A stretch of DNA of 64,000 nt from JBFHFS01 sp041583495 (lineage in GTDB: Bacteria; Bacteroidota; Bacteroidia; Bacteroidales; Marinilabiliaceae), in the NCBI GenBank assembly GCA_041583495.1, contig JBFHFS010000026.1, forward strand, positions 8,776 through 72,775, given 5' to 3'. Made by a program: the position numbers and the translations under genes. Below are positions 34,369 to 43,336 of the stretch, piece by piece. The notes below the pieces were generated by a model. It saw only the letters and a list, made by a program, of their open reading frames with translations, did not search any database and was not told the DNA's origin. Position 1 is the stretch's first letter; every line of letters starts with the position of its first letter.

Positions 34369-36459
34369 ATGAGTATTAATCACTGCTCCCTGCTTTTCAT
34401 TCTATTTATAGGTCTTACATCCCTAACGGCATCTGCTCAAAAACCTCCAATGAAATTTGGAAAAATAAATGAGCAAAATTTTCGAAATGAAGGTTGTCCC
34501 ATTGATTCTTCGGCCCATGCACATTACATTTTCGATTTTGGCTATTCCTACTTTGAATATGCCGACACGCGCGTGGCATCGAACGACATACAACGTAACC
34601 GGAAAGGTTTTCAGCTCCTGTTTAACCGCCACTTCCGCATAAAGATCAACGACAACAATGGTTTTGAATGGGCCAACATCCGGATTCCCTTATACTACGA
34701 CAAGGATCAGGAGAAGATTCTGAAACTAAAAGCCTCTACATATAATTATGAAAATGGCAGAATAGTGCAATCTAAGGTCAGTAACAGTGATGTAGCCTAC
34801 GAGGATACCCGGGAAAATTGGAAAACCGCAAAATTCGCTATGCCCAATGTCAAAAAAGGCTCCATCATTGAAGTAGAATATGTGATATTGTCGGATTACT
34901 ATTTTAATCTTCAGGAATGGTACTTTCAGCGATCCATCCCCGTATTACAAAGTGACTACTACGTAGAAATACCCGAATATTTCCATTATAATGAGACCCA
35001 GAAAGGCTATTTCCCCATTGAACGGCAGGAATCAAGTCAAGCGCGACAAATAGAAATTATCTACGTCGAAAAAGCCGAGGCAGGATATGTTTACTCCAAC
35101 GGAAATGTAGGTGGACAGGAAAGCTATTCCCAAAAAATAAATTATATTGAAGTGGGGTATCACTATTCGGCACATGATGTTACTGCTTTCCCTGCTGAAG
35201 CGTTCCTTAGAACAGACGAAAATTATCTGGCCAAAATGGAGTTTGAGTTAAACTCAACTCAGTTTCCGCAACAAACCACACAGTCATTTTCGGTAAGCTG
35301 GGAGGTGGTGGATGAAACGTTGCTTGAAAGCGAGGCTTTTGGAAAACAACTGACTAAAGATAATCATCTTAAAGAAGTGGCTCAGGCCATATTGCAACAG
35401 TCCAACGACAGCACGCCGGCTCAAATATTGATGAAGAAAGCCTTCCTGAAGATTCAAAAGCAACTGGTCTGGAACGGCATACAGAATAAATATGTAGAAA
35501 CCTCTCTTAAAAAGGCTTACGATGAAGGGGCTGGCAACTGTGCCGAGATTAACCTTAACCTGGTGGCTCTTCTCAGAATGCTGGGTATTCACAGCAATCC
35601 ATTAGCTCTTAGCACACAGGAACATGGCATTATTCATCCTGTCCACCCCTCCTTGAGCCGGTTTAATTATGTTATTGCCATGGCTGAGATTAATGGAGAG
35701 ACCTATCTTCTGGATGCCACGGATCCCTATTCCGACATTAACCTTTTACCCATAAGATGCCTTAATGATAAAGGAAGAGTCATTGGGGGAGGAAAAGAAC
35801 CGTGGATCAATTTGATGGATTACAAAAGCTATAAGTCCTATTCTAAATATCAGATGGTACTAACCGATGCATTGGATTTAACCGGAAAAGGAATAACCAC
35901 TTTAAAAGATTATGGGGCCTACCTGGAAAAGAAGGATCTTAAAAAGGCCAATGACCCGGACCAATTTGCCAAAGAGATGGAAAAGGAATTTCCCGGGGTG
36001 GAAATAAAAAACGTTCAAGTGGAAGGGCTGGACTCCTTGAGTGATAGAATGAGGATAGATTTTGATTTTGCAGATACCGAGGCGGTAAATTCAAATGGAG
36101 ATATGATCTATTTCTCACCTTGTTTTGCCCCCTTTTTCAAAGAAAATCCCTTTAAGCTGGACGAAAGGCAGTATCCCGTTGAGTTTAATTTTCCTTATTC
36201 CATCAGCCAATCCTATGAAATAACCATTCCCGATTCGTATGAGATAAGTGAAATCCCAAAACAGAAAGTGGTAAAATTACCCAACAATTCAGGAATGTTT
36301 TCTTATCAGCTGAGCCAAAAGGACCATGTCATAAATGTTACCTCCACGATACTGATAGGAAAAAGCTTGTTTTTACCATCTGATTACGATTATATTAAGC
36401 AATTCTTTCAACTCATTATGGATTCCCAGAACGAGTTGGTGGTTTTAAAGAAAATATAG
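34369..36459 (+). CDS. Exported DUF3857 / transglutaminase-like protein (copy 1)
   Basis: 696 residues, signal peptide ending near TASAQ. The N-terminal part is DUF3857 (EDTRENWKTAKFAMPNVKKGSIIEVEYVI) and the middle a transglutaminase-like core with Cys in GAGNCAEINLNLVALLRMLG and an LLDATDPYSD strand. Where the catalytic His is expected the sequence reads RFNYVIAM, with Tyr in place of His, as I recall for this subfamily, so catalysis is doubtful. It is 4 bases from the next gene, a paralogue. Function of these Bacteroidota proteins is unknown; periplasmic or outer-membrane location is likely. Confidence 0.82.
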   Translation: MSINHCSLLFILFIGLTSLTASAQKPPMKFGKINEQNFRNEGCPIDSSAHAHYIFDFGYSYFEYADTRVASNDIQRNRKGFQLLFNRHFRIKINDNNGFEWANIRIPLYYDKDQEKILKLKASTYNYENGRIVQSKVSNSDVAYEDTRENWKTAKFAMPNVKKGSIIEVEYVILSDYYFNLQEWYFQRSIPVLQSDYYVEIPEYFHYNETQKGYFPIERQESSQARQIEIIYVEKAEAGYVYSNGNVGGQESYSQKINYIEVGYHYSAHDVTAFPAEAFLRTDENYLAKMEFELNSTQFPQQTTQSFSVSWEVVDETLLESEAFGKQLTKDNHLKEVAQAILQQSNDSTPAQILMKKAFLKIQKQLVWNGIQNKYVETSLKKAYDEGAGNCAEINLNLVALLRMLGIHSNPLALSTQEHGIIHPVHPSLSRFNYVIAMAEINGETYLLDATDPYSDINLLPIRCLNDKGRVIGGGKEPWINLMDYKSYKSYSKYQMVLTDALDLTGKGITTLKDYGAYLEKKDLKKANDPDQFAKEMEKEFPGVEIKNVQVEGLDSLSDRMRIDFDFADTEAVNSNGDMIYFSPCFAPFFKENPFKLDERQYPVEFNFPYSISQSYEITIPDSYEISEIPKQKVVKLPNNSGMFSYQLSQKDHVINVTSTILIGKSLFLPSDYDYIKQFFQLIMDSQNELVVLKKI

Positions 36460-36463
36460 CCCA

Positions 36464-38371
36464 ATGAGATTTCCCCTTCTTATTATACTGACCTTTTTTG
36501 CCAATATTGTGCCTTGTCTGGGGCAAACAGATTGGGCAGAGTCAAACATTCCCGATTCGCTCAGGTCCAATTCGGATGCGGTAATCCGCTGTTACGAGAC
36601 GGAGTATATTCTAAACAATGAATCCAGATACACCAAAAAAGTGCATCTTGTAATCACCGTTTTAAACGAGGATGGCCGGAGGACTGCTCAATTAATGATT
36701 CCCTATGACAAACACTCATCGGTCTCATCGTTTAAAGGGGTTTGCTATACAGGCATGGGGTTTCAGGCCGACAAGATTAAGATGAAGGATCTCAGTGACA
36801 GGGCCTATAATCAAAGCTTTACACTTTACAGCGATAACCGTGTAAAATATTATCTACCCCGAAGCAACCACTATCCTTATACGATCGAATATACCTACAG
36901 CCTGGATTATAACGGTGTAGTAGCTTTTAGTCCCTGGTTTCCCCAGGAAGATTATAACACCGCCACCCAAAAGGCGGATTTGTATTTTACGTTCCCCCGG
37001 GACTATATCCTAAAGTACAAAGCGCTTAACTACCCATTCCAGGCAGACAGCGGCCTCACCAATGGTCAAAAGTACATTCACTGGACAGCGAAGAATATAC
37101 CTGCTGTTAAAGGAGAACCCTTAAGCCCGGGATATTTTGAATTATTTCCCGCCATCCTGGTATCCCCGGGGGTTATCTCTTACGAAGGTACCAGGGGAAA
37201 TACCAGCAACTGGAACAGCTATGGGAAATGGGTTTACACTCTCGTACAGGAAAGGGATGAGATATCGGATCAAACCGCCAGGGAGATTCAAGAACTTACC
37301 CACGGCCTCAGGAGTCGGAGAGATAAGATTGAAGCCGTTTATAAGTATATGCAGAAAAAAACCAGGTATGTCAATATCTCGCTGGGCATTGGCGGGTTTC
37401 AGCCATTAATGGCCATGGAGGTGGATGAAAAGGGATTTGGCGACTGCAAAGCCCTGAGCAACTACACCAAAGCCCTGCTAAAGTGTATTGGAATAGAATC
37501 CTGCTATACTGAGATCGGCAATGGAAAAAATCAGCAAATCATGTTTCCCAACTTTCCCAGCGCCTACCAAACCAATCATGTCATACTTTGTGTGCCCAAC
37601 AGGGAAGACACCGTCTGGCTCGAATGCACCAACCAAAACTTCCCGTTTGGCTACCTGGGTGCCGGAAATTCCGACCGTTATGCCCTATTAGTATCCGGAA
37701 GTGGTGGAGCCCTGGCACGTACCCCTAAGTACCATGCCAACCAAAATCTGAGATCCACCACCCTAAAGGTTGACCTGAAAGACAACGGGAGTGCCGAAAT
37801 TAATCTATCCTCCCATTATTCCTTCTATATGTACGAAAAGATCTTTGGCTTGCTGAACAGTTCGCCAAAGGAACAAAAGGAGAGCTTGCTGGAATCCCTG
37901 GATTCGGAAGGAATACAGTTTAAGGATTTTGCCTTTGAAAAAAGTTTAGAAGGCGGACCCGTGGCTTCGTTGACCTTAAACCTTTTTGACAATAATTATG
38001 CGCAAAAATCGGGTAAACGCCTCTTTCTCAAACCCGCCTTTATCCATCCGCTTAATCTTTTGAATCAAATCCCACTAACCCGACAACAACCCATAAAACA
38101 GCCGATAGGCTACCTGATTAAAGACTCTTTATCCCTGAAATATCCTGAAAATTATCAGCTGGAATCTTTACCTGAAAATGTTCATTTTTCTTCTGTCTTT
38201 GGGGATTATCAGATGGAATATCAGAACTCTGGGGATGGAAAAATAACCATTACCAGATCGGTGAAGACAAAGGATGGTGTATTCGATAAATCCCTCTTCG
38301 ATGCCATCAACGATTATCTTTCCAGCATTTCAGATAGTGAAAAAAAACAGATTCTATTCATTGAAAAATGA
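36464..38371 (+). CDS. Exported DUF3857 / transglutaminase-like protein (copy 2)
   Basis: 635 residues, signal peptide MRFPLLIILTFFANIVPCLGQ. The DUF3857 region is followed by a transglutaminase-like core that keeps the canonical signs: Cys in KGFGDCKALSNYTKALLKCIG, His in YQTNHVILCV, and an acidic position in TVWLECTNQ. So this paralogue is more likely catalytic than its upstream partner. The two are translationally close (4-base gap), suggesting a functional pair. Immediately after the stop begins a purine-rich degenerate repeat, leaving no ordinary terminator in view. Confidence 0.82.
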   Translation: MRFPLLIILTFFANIVPCLGQTDWAESNIPDSLRSNSDAVIRCYETEYILNNESRYTKKVHLVITVLNEDGRRTAQLMIPYDKHSSVSSFKGVCYTGMGFQADKIKMKDLSDRAYNQSFTLYSDNRVKYYLPRSNHYPYTIEYTYSLDYNGVVAFSPWFPQEDYNTATQKADLYFTFPRDYILKYKALNYPFQADSGLTNGQKYIHWTAKNIPAVKGEPLSPGYFELFPAILVSPGVISYEGTRGNTSNWNSYGKWVYTLVQERDEISDQTAREIQELTHGLRSRRDKIEAVYKYMQKKTRYVNISLGIGGFQPLMAMEVDEKGFGDCKALSNYTKALLKCIGIESCYTEIGNGKNQQIMFPNFPSAYQTNHVILCVPNREDTVWLECTNQNFPFGYLGAGNSDRYALLVSGSGGALARTPKYHANQNLRSTTLKVDLKDNGSAEINLSSHYSFYMYEKIFGLLNSSPKEQKESLLESLDSEGIQFKDFAFEKSLEGGPVASLTLNLFDNNYAQKSGKRLFLKPAFIHPLNLLNQIPLTRQQPIKQPIGYLIKDSLSLKYPENYQLESLPENVHFSSVFGDYQMEYQNSGDGKITITRSVKTKDGVFDKSLFDAINDYLSSISDSEKKQILFIEK

Positions 38372-38579
38372 GATGGAAGTTGGAAGGTAGAAGTTGGAAG
38401 ATAGAGGTTGGAAGGTAGAAGTTGGAAGATAGAGGTTGGAAGATAGAGGAGATAGATAGAGATAAAAAGAGATAGATAGAGATAAAGAGTGACAAAGAGG
38501 AAAGAGCTGAATGTTGGAAGTAAGAAGATAGAGGTTAGAAGTTAGAAGTTAGAGGATAGAAGATGTAAAGATAAAGAAC
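38372..38579 (+). repeat. Degenerate purine-rich tandem repeat
   Basis: About 200 bases made of variants of GGAAGATAGAGGTT, GGAAGGTAGAAGTT and GTTAGAAG, with an inner GATAGATAGAGATAAA patch. The plus strand is almost entirely A, G and T with hardly any C. Units vary in order and length, so it is not a CRISPR. It begins one base after the stop of the second DUF3857 gene. Confidence 0.75.
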
Positions 38580-38717
38580 TGGTAACCAAAGCATAACACA
38601 CCTGGTGGGGAATGAAAGCTGAACTCTGTCCGATAGTTTTGGTTACGATTTCAAATTAACTTATTTTTTTTCTTTAAACCAATTTCTAAAAGCCCAATAG
38701 GGAAGCTTTCAGGTTCT

Positions 38718-38760
38718 GTCAAGGGCGGCTGAGGGACGAAGCCGTTTATATACCCTTGAC
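38718..38760 (-). other. Nested hairpin in the 3' part of the insertion sequence
   Basis: GTCAAGGG (38718-38725) pairs with CCCTTGAC (38753-38760), and inside it CGGCT (38726-38730) pairs with AGCCG (38740-38744). It lies between the transposase stop and the left inverted repeat, and could be a terminator or a block to outside transcription, but there is no T-run. Confidence 0.5.
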
Positions 38761-38802
38761 GGGTTCTGTAAGCGACTTACCTTCGCTTTTTGATTTTGGT
38801 GA

Positions 38803-40026
38803 TTATATCTCAAGGTTAAACCTCCCTTCAAACTTGATGCATAATTGTTGAGCCGTTAATCCCCAGTTATGTACTGGTTGTGTCCATTTTTTCGAGATGT
38901 TTTCAGTTGCTAAATAAATAAGTTTCAGCAATGCCATATCGCTTGTAAAAGCTCCTTTAGTCTTGGTTACTTTCCTTACCTGCCGATGAAAGCCTTCTAC
39001 GGGATTCGTTGTATAAATGAGCTTCCTAATTGGCGCATCATATTGAAAATAGGCAGATAGCTCTTCCCAGTTTTCATTCCAAGATTTTAGAACAACAGGA
39101 TATTTTTTGCCCCAGTTTTCTTCAAGGTTGAGCAGCTCTGTTTCTGCCTGTGATTTAGTTGGAGCCTGGTATACCAGTTTCAGTTCTTTCATGAAGATTT
39201 TCTGATCTTTAGAAGCTACATACTTAAGCGAGTTTCTTATTTGATGGACGATGCACTTTTGTATCTCTGTTTCAGGAAAAATGCTTAAAATAGCCTGAGA
39301 AAAGCCATTTAGGTTATCGGTACAGGCAATCAAAATATCTTTAATACCACGATTCTTTAAATCAGTTAACACCGAAAGCCAGAAGTTCGCACCTTCGCTC
39401 TCGGAAATATACATGCCGATAAGTTCCTTTTTGCCTAATTTGTTTATGGCAAGAATGTTATAAACTGCGCGTGACACAACTTTTCCTCCGTCACGCACCT
39501 TGTAGTGCATAGCATCTAACCATACAATCGGATAAACATCGTCCAGTGGTCGATTTTGCCACTCTTTCACTTTGGGAATTATACGATCCGTTATCTCGCT
39601 GAGAATCGTTGGAGAGACCTCCGTATCGTACATATCATCGATGTAAATGGCAATATCTCGTAAGCTCATCCCTTTCCCGTATAGACTTATGATCTTGGGA
39701 GCTAGGCTATCAGCTAATACTGTCTGCCGTTTTTTGATAATTTCAGGCTCAAAATTGCTATTTCTGTCATAGGGTGGTTCAATAACTACATTACCAACGC
39801 CTGTTTTAACTGTTTTTTGTCCTTTCCCATTTCTTTTATTGCCAAAAGAGCGCTCTTCTTCATCAAGATGATCCTCCATCTCTGCCTCAAGGGCACTCTC
39901 TAGAAACTCTTTCAATATTGGTGCAAAAACTCCGTCTTTTCCTGTTAGCGATTTTCCACTCTTTAATTGATCCAATGCCAAATCTCGCATTGCGATGTAC
40001 TCTTCTGATTCTTTTTTCCTTGCCAT
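38803..40026 (-). CDS. IS256-family DDE transposase
   Basis: About 407 residues from MARKKESEEY; an in-frame ATG three codons earlier is also possible. Mutator-type motifs are intact: the first Asp in IVWLDAMHYKVRDGG, the second in IACTDNLNGFSQAI followed by CIVHQIRNSLKYV, and the Glu in TTNPVEGFHRQVRKVTKTKGAF. Length is typical for the family (about 400). No frameshift or premature stop is seen, so the enzyme is probably active. Confidence 0.93.
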   Translation of the reverse strand: MARKKESEEYIAMRDLALDQLKSGKSLTGKDGVFAPILKEFLESALEAEMEDHLDEEERSFGNKRNGKGQKTVKTGVGNVVIEPPYDRNSNFEPEIIKKRQTVLADSLAPKIISLYGKGMSLRDIAIYIDDMYDTEVSPTILSEITDRIIPKVKEWQNRPLDDVYPIVWLDAMHYKVRDGGKVVSRAVYNILAINKLGKKELIGMYISESEGANFWLSVLTDLKNRGIKDILIACTDNLNGFSQAILSIFPETEIQKCIVHQIRNSLKYVASKDQKIFMKELKLVYQAPTKSQAETELLNLEENWGKKYPVVLKSWNENWEELSAYFQYDAPIRKLIYTTNPVEGFHRQVRKVTKTKGAFTSDMALLKLIYLATENISKKWTQPVHNWGLTAQQLCIKFEGRFNLEI

Positions 40027-40092
40027 AAGCTGCAATATTAATATTTATTCACTTATGGACAGAGTTGAGTTTACAGTCTCCCTGGTGTATTT

Positions 40093-40198
40093 TCACCTTT
40101 TCCCTTTTTTTACTTTTCCACCTTTTTCACTTTTTCACTTTTCCACTTTTTCCACCTTTTTCACTTTTCCACCTTTTCACTTTTCCACCTTTTCACTT
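40093..40198 (-). repeat. Tandem repeat of GGTGGAAAAGTGAAAA-like units
   Basis: On the minus strand five to seven units of GGTGGAAAAGTGAAAA and shortened forms follow one another. The array starts inside the last codons of the RidA gene, whose stop TGA is itself part of a unit (GGAAAGTGAAAAGG), and runs to within 30 bases of the insertion-sequence end. Confidence 0.75.
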
Positions 40199-40579
40199 TC
40201 CTCCTTTAAACGCAATGGTTTCAATCTCCACCAAGGCACCCATGGGGAGGTCTTTAACCGCAAAGGCTGCTCTGGCAGGCGGATTTTCGGGAAAATAACG
40301 GGCATAGACTTCATTCATGGCCTTAAAATTTTGGATATCGCTAAGCAGGCAAGTGGTCTTCACCACCTGGGCAAGGGAATAACCCGCGGCCTCCAATATG
40401 GCCTTAATATTTTCCAGACACTGCCGGGTTTGAACCTGGATATCCGGCTCGGTCAACTTACCCGTTTTAGGATTAACGGGCACCTGCCCCGAGATATACA
40501 AAAAATCACCAGCCTCGATAGCCTGGCTGTAGGGGCCAATAGCCTGAGGGGCATTGTCGGTAGCAATAATACGTTTCAT
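40193..40579 (-). CDS. ridA: RidA family reactive intermediate/imine deaminase
   Basis: 128 residues from the ATG at 40579 (MKRIIATDNAPQAIGPYSQA); an upstream extension of 29 codons is not conserved in the family. Family blocks are complete: IGPYSQAIEAGDFLYISGQVPVNP, QVQTRQCLENIKAILEAAG, VVKTTCLLSDIQNFKAMNEVYARYF, and PARAAFAVKDLPMGALVEIE with the active-site Arg and Glu. RidA proteins hydrolyse toxic enamine/imine intermediates from PLP enzymes in the cytoplasm. The stop codon lies in a repeat unit, so slippage there could lengthen or shorten the tail. Confidence 0.93.
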   Translation of the reverse strand: MKRIIATDNAPQAIGPYSQAIEAGDFLYISGQVPVNPKTGKLTEPDIQVQTRQCLENIKAILEAAGYSLAQVVKTTCLLSDIQNFKAMNEVYARYFPENPPARAAFAVKDLPMGALVEIETIAFKGGK

Positions 40580-40626
40580 AACGGTACTTGTCAAGGGTTG
40601 AATTTTCACTCCTAATTTCCCACAAA

Positions 40627-40678
40627 AAACCCAATAATGCAAAGGTTTGGGTTTGGAAACCTTCAAATTATTGGGTTT
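40627..40678 (-). terminator. Intrinsic terminator of the NigD-like gene
   Basis: AAACCCAATAAT pairs exactly with ATTATTGGGTTT, and an inner AAGGTTT/AAACCTT stem surrounds GGGTTTGG. On the minus strand the stem ends in GGGTTTTTTG, a proper T-run. It lies about 75 bases after the stop at 40754 and just before ridA. Confidence 0.8.
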
Positions 40679-40753
40679 ATCAATGAGTGGCTGTCCCCCT
40701 TATGATAATAATCCGGGAACAACAGAACTACCAGGTATTAATTCCATTCACAA

Positions 40754-41425
40754 TCAATACTCATATTCCACCTCCAGGTCTTCGAAACCAATAGAATAGT
40801 ATTCTTGTGGGCTAAACACCAGGGTAACCATACTGCTGCCCTCCACTCTAAGGGGTTCAAGAAGGAAACTCATGATTCCGCGAAAGCGCTGATAAGGCAG
40901 GTCTCCATTGGATTTATGCCTAACCTGCAAGTATATACGGGTATCATTGCCTTCTTGTTCCTCGGGATCTTTCACCATATTAATATAATGAACCTTGTCT
41001 GACCCCAAAAAGGTAAAATCCACATTCAGGAAACCGCCTTCGATCCAGATGCTGTTGATGACAAAAGGATCGGTCCCTATGGTATCCCGGTTTTCCTCAT
41101 TAAGTTCAATAATGTCCTTAACAATCACGTTCTCAAGGCTGTAAACATTTACAAGATAATCGTAATTGTTCCCGGCACTCGCCTGATCCTTGATCACATA
41201 TTTTATCAGGACACGTTTCCCATCTTCAATTTCGAAATCGTCCGGATAATTAAGGAGTTTCAATTTAGTATCGGAGTCGGTCACAATCAGAAAATCCTCT
41301 TCAGTTTCTCCATCTACAACCCCCAATTCCAGGTAATACAAGATGTTGTCATCATCGTCATCCAAACACCCCGTAAAACCAATTAAAAAGGCACCAACTA
41401 AGGCAGCCATTAACAAGCGTCTCAT
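40754..41425 (-). CDS. NigD-like lipoprotein
   Basis: 223 residues; MRRLLMAALVGAFLIGFTGC gives lipobox Cys20, followed by an acidic LDDDDDN run as in surface-exported Bacteroidota lipoproteins. The body resembles the NigD-like family: a small N-terminal beta domain (FLIVTDSDTKLKLLNYP, GKRVLIKYVIKD) and a C-terminal beta-sandwich (FLNVDFTFLGSDKVHYINMV, IYLQVRHKSNGD). The function of the family is unknown. It is a single-gene unit with its own terminator. Confidence 0.8.
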   Translation of the reverse strand: MRRLLMAALVGAFLIGFTGCLDDDDDNILYYLELGVVDGETEEDFLIVTDSDTKLKLLNYPDDFEIEDGKRVLIKYVIKDQASAGNNYDYLVNVYSLENVIVKDIIELNEENRDTIGTDPFVINSIWIEGGFLNVDFTFLGSDKVHYINMVKDPEEQEGNDTRIYLQVRHKSNGDLPYQRFRGIMSFLLEPLRVEGSSMVTLVFSPQEYYSIGFEDLEVEYEY

Positions 41426-41507
41426 AATCTATCAAGAATTAAGTAAGTAATTAATAAATCATCATTTCTTAATAGATGGCAAAACCGGAAAAAGTTGCGT
41501 TGCATTC

Positions 41508-41552
41508 AAAAAAAAAAACACCCCGACATGAATGGCCGGTGTGTTTTTTTTT
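41508..41552. terminator. Bidirectional terminator-like hairpin
   Basis: An A-run of 13 bases, ACACC, a short imperfect middle, GGTGT and a T-run of nine bases. It lies about 150 bases after the FKBP stop and upstream of the NigD-like start. It could terminate FKBP transcription leftward. Confidence 0.6.
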
Positions 41553-41698
41553 GAAACGCCCAAAAAGGGTTTTGTACTCCACAACAATGACACGGTTCAC
41601 AGTATCGCTGCTCCACAGGGGGGATGGCATAATAAGTTTAGACTTCCGGCCTCTTTTCAGATAGGGCATACCTTGATGAAAGCCCGAATCTGCAAATG

Positions 41699-42268
41699 TT
41701 ATTGGCCTTTTACATTCAACACTTCTACCTCATAGAATAAGATAGCTCTGGCAGGGATTTTATCATCATCGCCCATCAGCCCATGTGCCAGATGGGGAGC
41801 CATTATAAAGGAGGCCCTGGACCCTTTTTTCAACAGCAAAACCCCCTCTTCCAATCCGTTTTCGACACCTCCCTGCCCCACCAGAAAAGATTTTACGCCC
41901 AGACTATCGGAATTATAGCACTCTGTACCGTCGAGCAAACTGACTTTATAATTAAGCTCCACCACTTGTCCTTTTTTTACAAAGGGGCCCTCCTGTATCT
42001 GTTCGACATGGTACCACAAACCGGTACCTGTCTGTGTCATTTCCAGGTTATGCTCTTGAATATAGGATTTTATTTGGGTCTGCTCCTTTTCGACCAGCGA
42101 CCTGTTGATCCGGATCAACGTTTCGAGGGGGATTTCTTTTCTTTGTTTTTGTTTCTCCCCGGAATGGTTTTGAGAGCCCATACAGCTGCAACACAACACC
42201 AACACCAACAGAACCATAGTCCGGGGCATTTGTGATACAAGATATCGAAAAGAGGTTCTTTGCTTCAT
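41699..42268 (-). CDS. FKBP-type peptidyl-prolyl isomerase lipoprotein
   Basis: 189 residues. The signal region ends in VLVLCCSC, so a lipid anchor at one of these Cys is likely. The FKBP domain covers about residues 75-187: GPFVKKGQVVELNYKVSLLDGTECYNSD, VGQGGVENGLEEGVLLLKKGSRASFIMAPHLAHG and ILFYEVEVLNV. It resembles the GldI-type FKBP lipoproteins of Bacteroidota, which catalyse proline isomerisation in exported proteins. The ATG overlaps the stop of the upstream nrnA gene by one base (TAATG), so the two are translationally coupled. Confidence 0.85.
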   Translation of the reverse strand: MKQRTSFRYLVSQMPRTMVLLVLVLCCSCMGSQNHSGEKQKQRKEIPLETLIRINRSLVEKEQTQIKSYIQEHNLEMTQTGTGLWYHVEQIQEGPFVKKGQVVELNYKVSLLDGTECYNSDSLGVKSFLVGQGGVENGLEEGVLLLKKGSRASFIMAPHLAHGLMGDDDKIPARAILFYEVEVLNVKGQ

Positions 42269-43314
42269 TACCGGTTATTTTCTTTTTTGAAATTCTCCAA
42301 GTAGAGCGGCAAGTAGATTCTGAATCGCTCCACAGCCTCTGTCAAGGGACCCTGCCACTCTCCTCCTGCTGCATTGGCATGCCCTCCGCCAGAGAAATAC
42401 TGCTCGGCAAACATGTTTACGGGCACCTCGCACCTGGAACGAAAAGAGATCCTCACCATTTTATCTTTCTCCCGCTCGGTAAATAACGCCGAAATGCCTA
42501 TTCCCTGAATCGTTAAAGGGTAATTCACAAAGCCTTCGGTATCCCCGGGGACATAATGGTGGGCATCCAGTTCCTCCTTCGAAAGGCTGATAAAGGCAGC
42601 TCCATAACCATTTAATACCTCCAACTTATTACAAAGCACATGTCCAAGCAATTGTGTCCTACTCAATGAATTGCTTTGAAACAATTCTTTATGAATGTAA
42701 TCCTTATCAATACCCGAACCAACCAACTCAGCCACAGCATGATAGGTTTGAGGGTCGGATGAATTATAACTTAAAGACCCTGTATCGGTAATGATGCCGG
42801 AGTAAAAACAGGCAGCCGCGTTACGGTCAATCCACCGGGTCCACCCCAAGGCTTGAATTACGTGAAAGGACAACTCACAGGTAGAGGATACGGAGGTATC
42901 GCAAAACATAACTTCACCCAACTCCGGGTCGGGAAAGGGATGGTGATCGATCACCACACGGGGAACATCCAGTTTGTCGAGGTACGGAGCCACTTCACCG
43001 CAACGATCCAGCTTGTTAAAATCGGCCAATATCAGGAGACCGGCCTCATCAAGTATTTGCCGGGCTTGTTCCCCCTGACGGCTAAAAACAACAACATCCT
43101 CGCCCCCATTCATCCACCTTAAGTTGGGTGGAACCTCGTCGGGGACTACAACAGTCACCTTAACACCTTTATTTTTAAGCACATTCCACCAACCCAGTGT
43201 AGAACCTATTGCATCTCCATCGGGATTGCGATGCGGAATCAATACCACAGAACCGGATTGTTCTATCAGTTGACTGAATCGGGAAATATGCTGGTCGCTC
43301 AATATCATCTTCAC
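42268..43314 (-). CDS. nrnA: DHH-family oligoribonuclease / pAp phosphatase NrnA
   Basis: 348 residues, cytoplasmic. DHH domain motifs: HRNPDGDAIGSTLG near the start, ADFNKLDRCG, and the DHH itself in VVIDHHPFPDPE; the DHHA1 domain ends in RCEVPVNMFAEQYFSGGGHANAAGGEW, with the GGGH substrate-binding loop. NrnA degrades short RNA oligomers and dephosphorylates 3'-phosphoadenosine 5'-phosphate. A TAACTTTG box on the minus strand at 43329-43336 is a plausible promoter. It is followed by an overlapping FKBP lipoprotein gene. Confidence 0.92.
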   Translation of the reverse strand: MKMILSDQHISRFSQLIEQSGSVVLIPHRNPDGDAIGSTLGWWNVLKNKGVKVTVVVPDEVPPNLRWMNGGEDVVVFSRQGEQARQILDEAGLLILADFNKLDRCGEVAPYLDKLDVPRVVIDHHPFPDPELGEVMFCDTSVSSTCELSFHVIQALGWTRWIDRNAAACFYSGIITDTGSLSYNSSDPQTYHAVAELVGSGIDKDYIHKELFQSNSLSRTQLLGHVLCNKLEVLNGYGAAFISLSKEELDAHHYVPGDTEGFVNYPLTIQGIGISALFTEREKDKMVRISFRSRCEVPVNMFAEQYFSGGGHANAAGGEWQGPLTEAVERFRIYLPLYLENFKKENNR

Positions 43315-43328
43315 TTTTTTGAATCTTA

Positions 43329-43336
43329 CAAAGTTA
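43329..43336 (-). promoter_or_regulatory. -7 element for nrnA
   Basis: On the minus strand TAACTTTG matches TAnnTTTG 15 bases before the ATG, giving a very short leader. A weak TTG lies about 21 bases further upstream. Confidence 0.4.

Larger units (their letters stand above)
38622..40066 (-). mobile_element. IS256-family insertion sequence, apparently intact
   Basis: AACTCTGTCC at 38622-38631 and its reverse complement GGACAGAGTT at 40057-40066 are the probable inverted ends, enclosing 1445 bases and one transposase. The match continues loosely inward (GATAG versus ATAAG). I see no 8-9 base target duplication outside these ends, so the element is either old, recombined, or has slightly different ends. 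Both flanks are purine/pyrimidine-biased repeat DNA. Confidence 0.7.

Noticed and set aside
38372..38579. Possible CRISPR array
   Set aside because: Units are degenerate, of uneven length, and have no unique spacers; no cas gene is nearby.
39995..40615. 206-residue frame spanning the insertion-sequence end and ridA
   Set aside because: It runs through the pyrimidine-rich repeat (long FHLFTFPPF-like tract) and antisense to ridA.
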